Shown one piece after another: positions 13,785 through 17,375 of a stretch of DNA of 17,375 nucleotides. Position numbers and translations under genes: made by a program. Each line of letters starts with the position of its first letter. Positions within the stretch are counted from its first letter, which is position 1. A model generated the notes under the pieces. The model saw only the letters and a program-made list of their open reading frames with translations, did no database searches and was not told the origin of the DNA. Where the stretch lies: positions 1 through 17,375 of the forward strand of contig JAFLSP010000023.1 of the NCBI GenBank assembly GCA_022510885.1. Reading direction: 5' to 3'. Source of the stretch: Treponema sp. (GTDB lineage: Bacteria; Spirochaetota; Spirochaetia; Treponematales; Treponemataceae).

Positions 13785-15461
13785 TTGCCTGACCTCACGC
13801 AAAAGCCCTGCCTGGTACAAACGGGTCAGGGCTTTTCACTTTCCTACCAAAACCGCCTGCTCTATTCAAAATACGCGCCGCAAAAGGCAATCGTGCAGAC
13901 CGTGGAGCGTTTGCCACTGCTCCCCCACACGCTCATCCTGTGCGCCTCCCCCTGCCTGTGGCACGGACTGCCCGAGCTGCTCGCAAAACTGCCCGCGCAC
14001 TGCTTCGTGCTCGGCATTGAGGCGGACGAACACCTGCACGAAGTGGCGGCAACATCGCTGCAAAACCTGCTCGCGCAACGGCAGACCGAGAACGGCGCAC
14101 CGCCGCCCGTCGCACTGCTGCGCACGGACGAAATCATGGACATCGTGGAAATCATCAGCACGGGCAAGGGACAAGCCGCTTCGTTGCCGCCGCTGCATTC
14201 GTTCCGCCGCGCGATTATGCTAGAGATGAGCGGCGGCACGGCATTCCACGCGGACGACTACCGCCGCATTGCCCGCGCCGCGCAGGACACGATTGCCGCA
14301 TTCTGGAAAAACCGCGCCACGCTCACCAAACTGGGGCGGCTGTTCTCGCGCAACCTCTTCCGCAACCTCGCCGCCCTGCCCCGCTCCGTGCCGCTTGCCG
14401 CGTACCGCAAGACCGTCGAGCGGCCGATTGTCGTCTTCGGCGCGGGGGAAAGCGCGGGGCAGACGATTGCGGCGATGCCGCGCGGCACATGGCGGTCGTG
14501 CTTCGTGCTTGCCGTCGATGCCGCGCTGCCCGTGCTCGTCGCAAGCGGCATCACGCCCCATGCAATCGTCGCCGTGGAAAGCCAGCTCGCCATCGAAAAA
14601 GCCTACATCGGCTGCACAAAAACGAACGCGACCATCTTTGCCGACATGACCTCGCGCCAGCAGGTGACGGCGCACACGACGGGGGCGGTCTGCTACATCG
14701 CGTCGCGCTTCGCGGACACGCGCTTCCTTGCCGACCTGCGCGCGCGCGGACTGCTCCCGCCAGACGTACCCGCCTTAGGCTCGGTCGGACTGACGGCGAC
14801 CTATCTCGCGCTCAACCTGCGCGCCACGAGCGACGTTCCCGTGTACGTGACGGGGCTTGACTTCTCGTTCTCGCCCGGCATGACGCACACGCGCGGCGCG
14901 CCCGCCCACACCGCACGGCTCGCCGCGGCAAACCGCCTCATGCCCGCCGCCCGCTACGACGCGGCCTTCCGCACGGGCGCGGGGTTCGCGCAGGGCAAGA
15001 ACGGCGCCGTCTGCACCGACCGCGCCCTGAGCGGCTACGCGCAGCAGTTCGCCGGCTTCTTCGGCGGCACGAAAAACCTCTTCGACCTCGGAGCAAGCGG
15101 GCTTCCGCTCGGCATCGCGCGCGCGGACGGCATCGCGGACACACCGCCATCACCGTATATATATAGAAAGAACGAATTATCATTCGGAGATGATTTACGG
15201 CAACACATCGACGCATTCTTTGCGCAAGAAACAGCCGCGCTCGAACGGCTGAAAGACCTGCTGACGCACGGCGAGCGCGCCGCGTCGCCCGGAACGACCG
15301 CACGGGAAGAAATCGCGCAGATGCTCGCGCGGCGCGAGTACCTCTACCTGCACTTCCCCGACGGCTACCAGTGCAATGCGGACGACCTCAGTTTTTTGAA
15401 GCGCGTGCGCGGCGAAATCGACGTGTTCCTGAAAGACCTGCGGCTTGCCGCCGCGCGCTAG
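13785..15461 (+). CDS. DUF115 / MptE-like (motility-associated factor, Maf-like) protein
   Basis: A 558-residue protein of the family named for 6-hydroxymethylpterin pyrophosphokinase MptE and, in flagellated bacteria, for Maf glycosyltransferases that modify flagellin. The core is at residues 213-375: VVFGAGESA (217-224), a strand-turn VLAVDAALPVLVASGITPHA (241-260), GSVGLTATYLALNL (332-345) and VYVTGLDFSFSPGMTHTRG (353-371), all typical. The ends (1-200 and 400-558) are variable and helical. It begins with TTG after GGGAG and lies 14 nt after the SurA/PpiD-like gene, so the two are likely co-transcribed. Its TAG stop shares bases with the oppositely oriented lepA stop. Family membership is firm; whether it is a transferase or a pterin enzyme is not decided by sequence. 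Confidence 0.85.
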   Translation: MPDLTQKPCLVQTGQGFSLSYQNRLLYSKYAPQKAIVQTVERLPLLPHTLILCASPCLWHGLPELLAKLPAHCFVLGIEADEHLHEVAATSLQNLLAQRQTENGAPPPVALLRTDEIMDIVEIISTGKGQAASLPPLHSFRRAIMLEMSGGTAFHADDYRRIARAAQDTIAAFWKNRATLTKLGRLFSRNLFRNLAALPRSVPLAAYRKTVERPIVVFGAGESAGQTIAAMPRGTWRSCFVLAVDAALPVLVASGITPHAIVAVESQLAIEKAYIGCTKTNATIFADMTSRQQVTAHTTGAVCYIASRFADTRFLADLRARGLLPPDVPALGSVGLTATYLALNLRATSDVPVYVTGLDFSFSPGMTHTRGAPAHTARLAAANRLMPAARYDAAFRTGAGFAQGKNGAVCTDRALSGYAQQFAGFFGGTKNLFDLGASGLPLGIARADGIADTPPSPYIYRKNELSFGDDLRQHIDAFFAQETAALERLKDLLTHGERAASPGTTAREEIAQMLARREYLYLHFPDGYQCNADDLSFLKRVRGEIDVFLKDLRLAAAR

Positions 15462-17260
15462 TCCTCTTTTTCCCGCAGCACCGCAAGGAACGCGCTCTGC
15501 GGCAGCTCCACGTTGCCCACCATCTTCATGCGCTTCTTGCCCTCTTTCTGCTTTTCGAGCAGCTTGCGCTTGCGCGTGATGTCGCCGCCGTAGCACTTCG
15601 CCAAAACATCCTTGCGCACGGGGTTCACCGTCTCGCGCGCGATAATCTGGCTGCCGATTGCGCCCTGAATGGCAATCTTGAACTGCTGGCGCGCAATCTC
15701 GTCCTTGAGCCGCTCGCACACCTTGCGCGCGCGCGCCGTCGCCTCCGGCCGGTAGGCAAGCAGGCTGAGCGCGTCCACGCCCTTGCCGTTAATCAGGATG
15801 TCAACCTTGACCAAATCGGTGTCACGGTAGTCAATCACCTCGTAGTCAAAGGAGGCGTAGCCGCGGCTGTAGCTCTTGAGGCGGTCGTAGAAATCGAACA
15901 GCACCTCGGCGAGCGGCATCTCGTAGACCAGCTCCACGCGCTTCTCGTCAAGGTACTGCATGTTCTTCTGCTCGCCGCGCTTCTCCACGCAGAGCGAGAC
16001 GACCGGGCCGATGTACTCCGCCGGCGTGATGATTGACGCGCGGATGTACGGCTCCTCGGCGCGCTGTATGCGCCCCTCGGGGAATTCCGTCGGATTGTCA
16101 ATCGTCATCTCATCGCCGTTGGTCAGCGTGATTCTGTAGCGCACGCTCGGCGCGGTGAAGATGACCGCCTGCCCGTAGTCGCGCTCAAGCCGCTCCTCCA
16201 CGATTTCAAGGTGCAAAAGGCCGAGGAAGCCGCAGCGGAAGCCGTTGCCGAGCGCGACCGAGTTGTCCTTCTCAAAGACGAGGCTCGCGTCGTTGAGCTT
16301 GAGCTTCTCCATGCTGTCCTTCAGCTCCTCGTAGTCGTTGGAGTCAATCGGATAAATCGACGAGAAGACGACGGGCTTCACTTCCTTGAAGCCGGCGAGC
16401 GGCTCGGCGGCGGGACTGTCGGCAAGCGTCACCGTGTCGCCCACGCGCACGTCGCTCACCGTCTTCACGCCCGAGACGATGTAGCCCACGTCGCCCGCCT
16501 CAAGCACGCCCGTCTCCTCGTACTTGATTCTGAAAATGCCCGCCTGCTCCACCTTGTATTCCGTGCCGCTGTGCATGAAGCGAATGGTATCGCCCTTCCG
16601 TATGCGCCCGTTCATGATGCGGATATGGATGATGACTCCCCGGTACTCGTCGTAGTGGCAGTCAAAGATGAGCGCCTGCGTCGTGCCGTCCGGGTCGCCT
16701 GCGGGCGGAGGGAACTTCGTCACGATGGCTTCCATCAGGTCGTCGATGCCCGCGCCGGTCTTCGCGCTCACCGCGACGGCATCGGCGGAATCGAGGCCAA
16801 GGTCACGGTCTATCTGCTGGCGTATGGCGGGAATGTCCGCGCTCGGGAGGTCAATCTTGTTGATGACGGGAACGATTGCCAAATCCTGCTCCATGGCAAG
16901 GTAGAGGTTGCTCACCGTCTGGCTCTCCACGCCCTGCGAGGCGTCAATCAGCAGCAGCGCGCCCTCGCACGACGCAATCGCCCGGCTCACCTCGTAGGAA
17001 AAGTCCACGTGCCCGGGCGTGTCCACGAAATTCAGCTCGTAGTCGTGCCCGTCCTTGGCGTGGTAGGGAATCGTCACCGCCTGGCTCTTTATGGTGATGC
17101 CGCGCTCGCGCTCGATGTCCATGTTGTCAAGAATCTGGTTCTTCATCTGCCGCTCGTCGATAATCTTCGCCTTCTGGATGAGGCGGTCGGCGAGCGTGGA
17201 CTTCCCGTGGTCAATGTGCGCGACGATGCAAAAATTGCGCTTGTACTTCAGCTCTGTCAT
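15458..17260 (-). CDS. lepA: Elongation factor 4 (LepA), ribosome-associated GTPase
   Basis: A 600-residue translational GTPase, full-length. G1 is AHIDHGKST (residues 14-22), the switch segment RERGITIKS is near 51-59, G3 is DTPGH (80-84) and G4 is NKID (134-137). The EF-G-like domains II, III and V follow, with GFRCGFLGLLHLEIVEERL in the middle. The LepA-specific C-terminal domain ends in KKRMKMVGNVELPQSAFLAVL. EF4 acts on ribosomes in initiation and elongation under stress. ATG 17258-17260 gives the usual short N-terminus (MTELKYKRNFCIVAH); an in-frame TTG 16 codons earlier overlaps the promoter and adds atypical residues. No ribosome binding site is seen, and the -10 element lies only 7 nt upstream, suggesting a leaderless mRNA. 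Confidence 0.98.
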   Translation of the reverse strand: MTELKYKRNFCIVAHIDHGKSTLADRLIQKAKIIDERQMKNQILDNMDIERERGITIKSQAVTIPYHAKDGHDYELNFVDTPGHVDFSYEVSRAIASCEGALLLIDASQGVESQTVSNLYLAMEQDLAIVPVINKIDLPSADIPAIRQQIDRDLGLDSADAVAVSAKTGAGIDDLMEAIVTKFPPPAGDPDGTTQALIFDCHYDEYRGVIIHIRIMNGRIRKGDTIRFMHSGTEYKVEQAGIFRIKYEETGVLEAGDVGYIVSGVKTVSDVRVGDTVTLADSPAAEPLAGFKEVKPVVFSSIYPIDSNDYEELKDSMEKLKLNDASLVFEKDNSVALGNGFRCGFLGLLHLEIVEERLERDYGQAVIFTAPSVRYRITLTNGDEMTIDNPTEFPEGRIQRAEEPYIRASIITPAEYIGPVVSLCVEKRGEQKNMQYLDEKRVELVYEMPLAEVLFDFYDRLKSYSRGYASFDYEVIDYRDTDLVKVDILINGKGVDALSLLAYRPEATARARKVCERLKDEIARQQFKIAIQGAIGSQIIARETVNPVRKDVLAKCYGGDITRKRKLLEKQKEGKKRMKMVGNVELPQSAFLAVLREKED

Positions 17261-17267
17261 CGCACTG

Positions 17268-17296
17268 ATTGTACCCGAAAACGCCGCGCAGGGCAA
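17268..17296 (-). promoter_or_regulatory. Sigma70-type promoter for lepA, positioned for a leaderless transcript
   Basis: On the minus strand, TTGCCC (plus 17291-17296) and TACAAT (plus 17268-17273) are 17 nt apart. The predicted start of transcription is at 17260-17261, which is the A of the lepA ATG or the base before it. Confidence 0.65.
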
Positions 17297-17332
17297 GCAT
17301 GACGCCAAGAAACGCCCTGCCCGTGCCTGCGC

Positions 17333-17375
17333 TCACCCCTTGAGCGACAGCAGGTGCGCCTTGCGGTCGGCGGGG
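17333..17375 (-). CDS. Possible C-terminal fragment of an upstream gene cut by the window edge
   Basis: The last bases read on the minus strand give PADRKAHLLSLKG followed by TGA (17333-17335). Same orientation, coding-like codon choice and the need for some gene upstream of lepA make this plausible, but 13 residues cannot identify a protein. Confidence 0.3.
   Translation of the reverse strand, partial: PADRKAHLLSLKG

Noticed and set aside
15440..15451. GCGGCTTGCCGC hairpin as an intrinsic terminator of the DUF115 transcript
   Set aside because: The stem is only 4-5 bp and the T-run begins about 15 nt later, too far away for an intrinsic terminator.
1..17375. CRISPR arrays, insertion sequences, prophage genes or a foreign island
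   Set aside because: No spaced repeats, transposase, integrase or broad change in base composition was seen; gene content is core-type throughout.

Overview
The window is a GC-rich bacterial chromosome segment that is coding almost throughout. A complete A/V-type (not F-type) rotary ATPase operon, a lipoprotein, a Maf/DUF115-family protein, and heavy use of GTG and TTG starts suggest a spirochaete close to Treponema. That placement is an inference from gene content; no marker rRNA gene is present.

Layout. Bases 1-9456 are one minus-strand block read from high to low coordinates: secG, then ATPase genes for a G/H-type stalk subunit, C, I, K, F, E, A, B and D, and finally a universal-stress-protein-like gene. 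Every junction is short (-4 to +18 nt). A good sigma70-type promoter (TTGACG-17-TACAAT, 9496-9524) lies just upstream of secG. All ATPase parts are present: the catalytic A and non-catalytic B head, the D/F/C central shaft, the E/G peripheral stalk, the I stator and the K rotor ring.

Bases 9549-11782 hold a second minus-strand group: a winged-helix regulator with a degenerate receiver-like domain, a lipoprotein of unknown function, and a TtcA-like PP-loop tRNA thiolase. Bases 11783-11937 are a regulatory intergenic region with an AT-rich 18-bp inverted repeat and a strong promoter for the tRNAs. On the plus strand follow tRNA-Asp(GTC), a terminator, tRNA-Pro(CGG), a second terminator, a membrane-anchored SurA/PpiD-like protein with a degenerate parvulin domain, and a Maf/MptE-like DUF115 protein. 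The latter converges on lepA (minus strand, EF4), the two stop codons sharing the same CTAG. A fragment of another minus-strand gene may enter at the right edge.

How the parts relate. The main block pairs Sec export (SecG) with ion-motive-force machinery and a stress-protein homologue. The other genes serve translation (tRNAs, tRNA thiolation, EF4) and envelope protein handling. I see no mobile element, CRISPR array or clearly foreign segment. No single locus proves a new system. The best leads are the secG-ATPase-usp arrangement, the rotor subunit with its signal peptide and long Ala/Pro linker, the apparently leaderless lepA promoter, and the serial tRNA terminators ahead of the chaperone gene.
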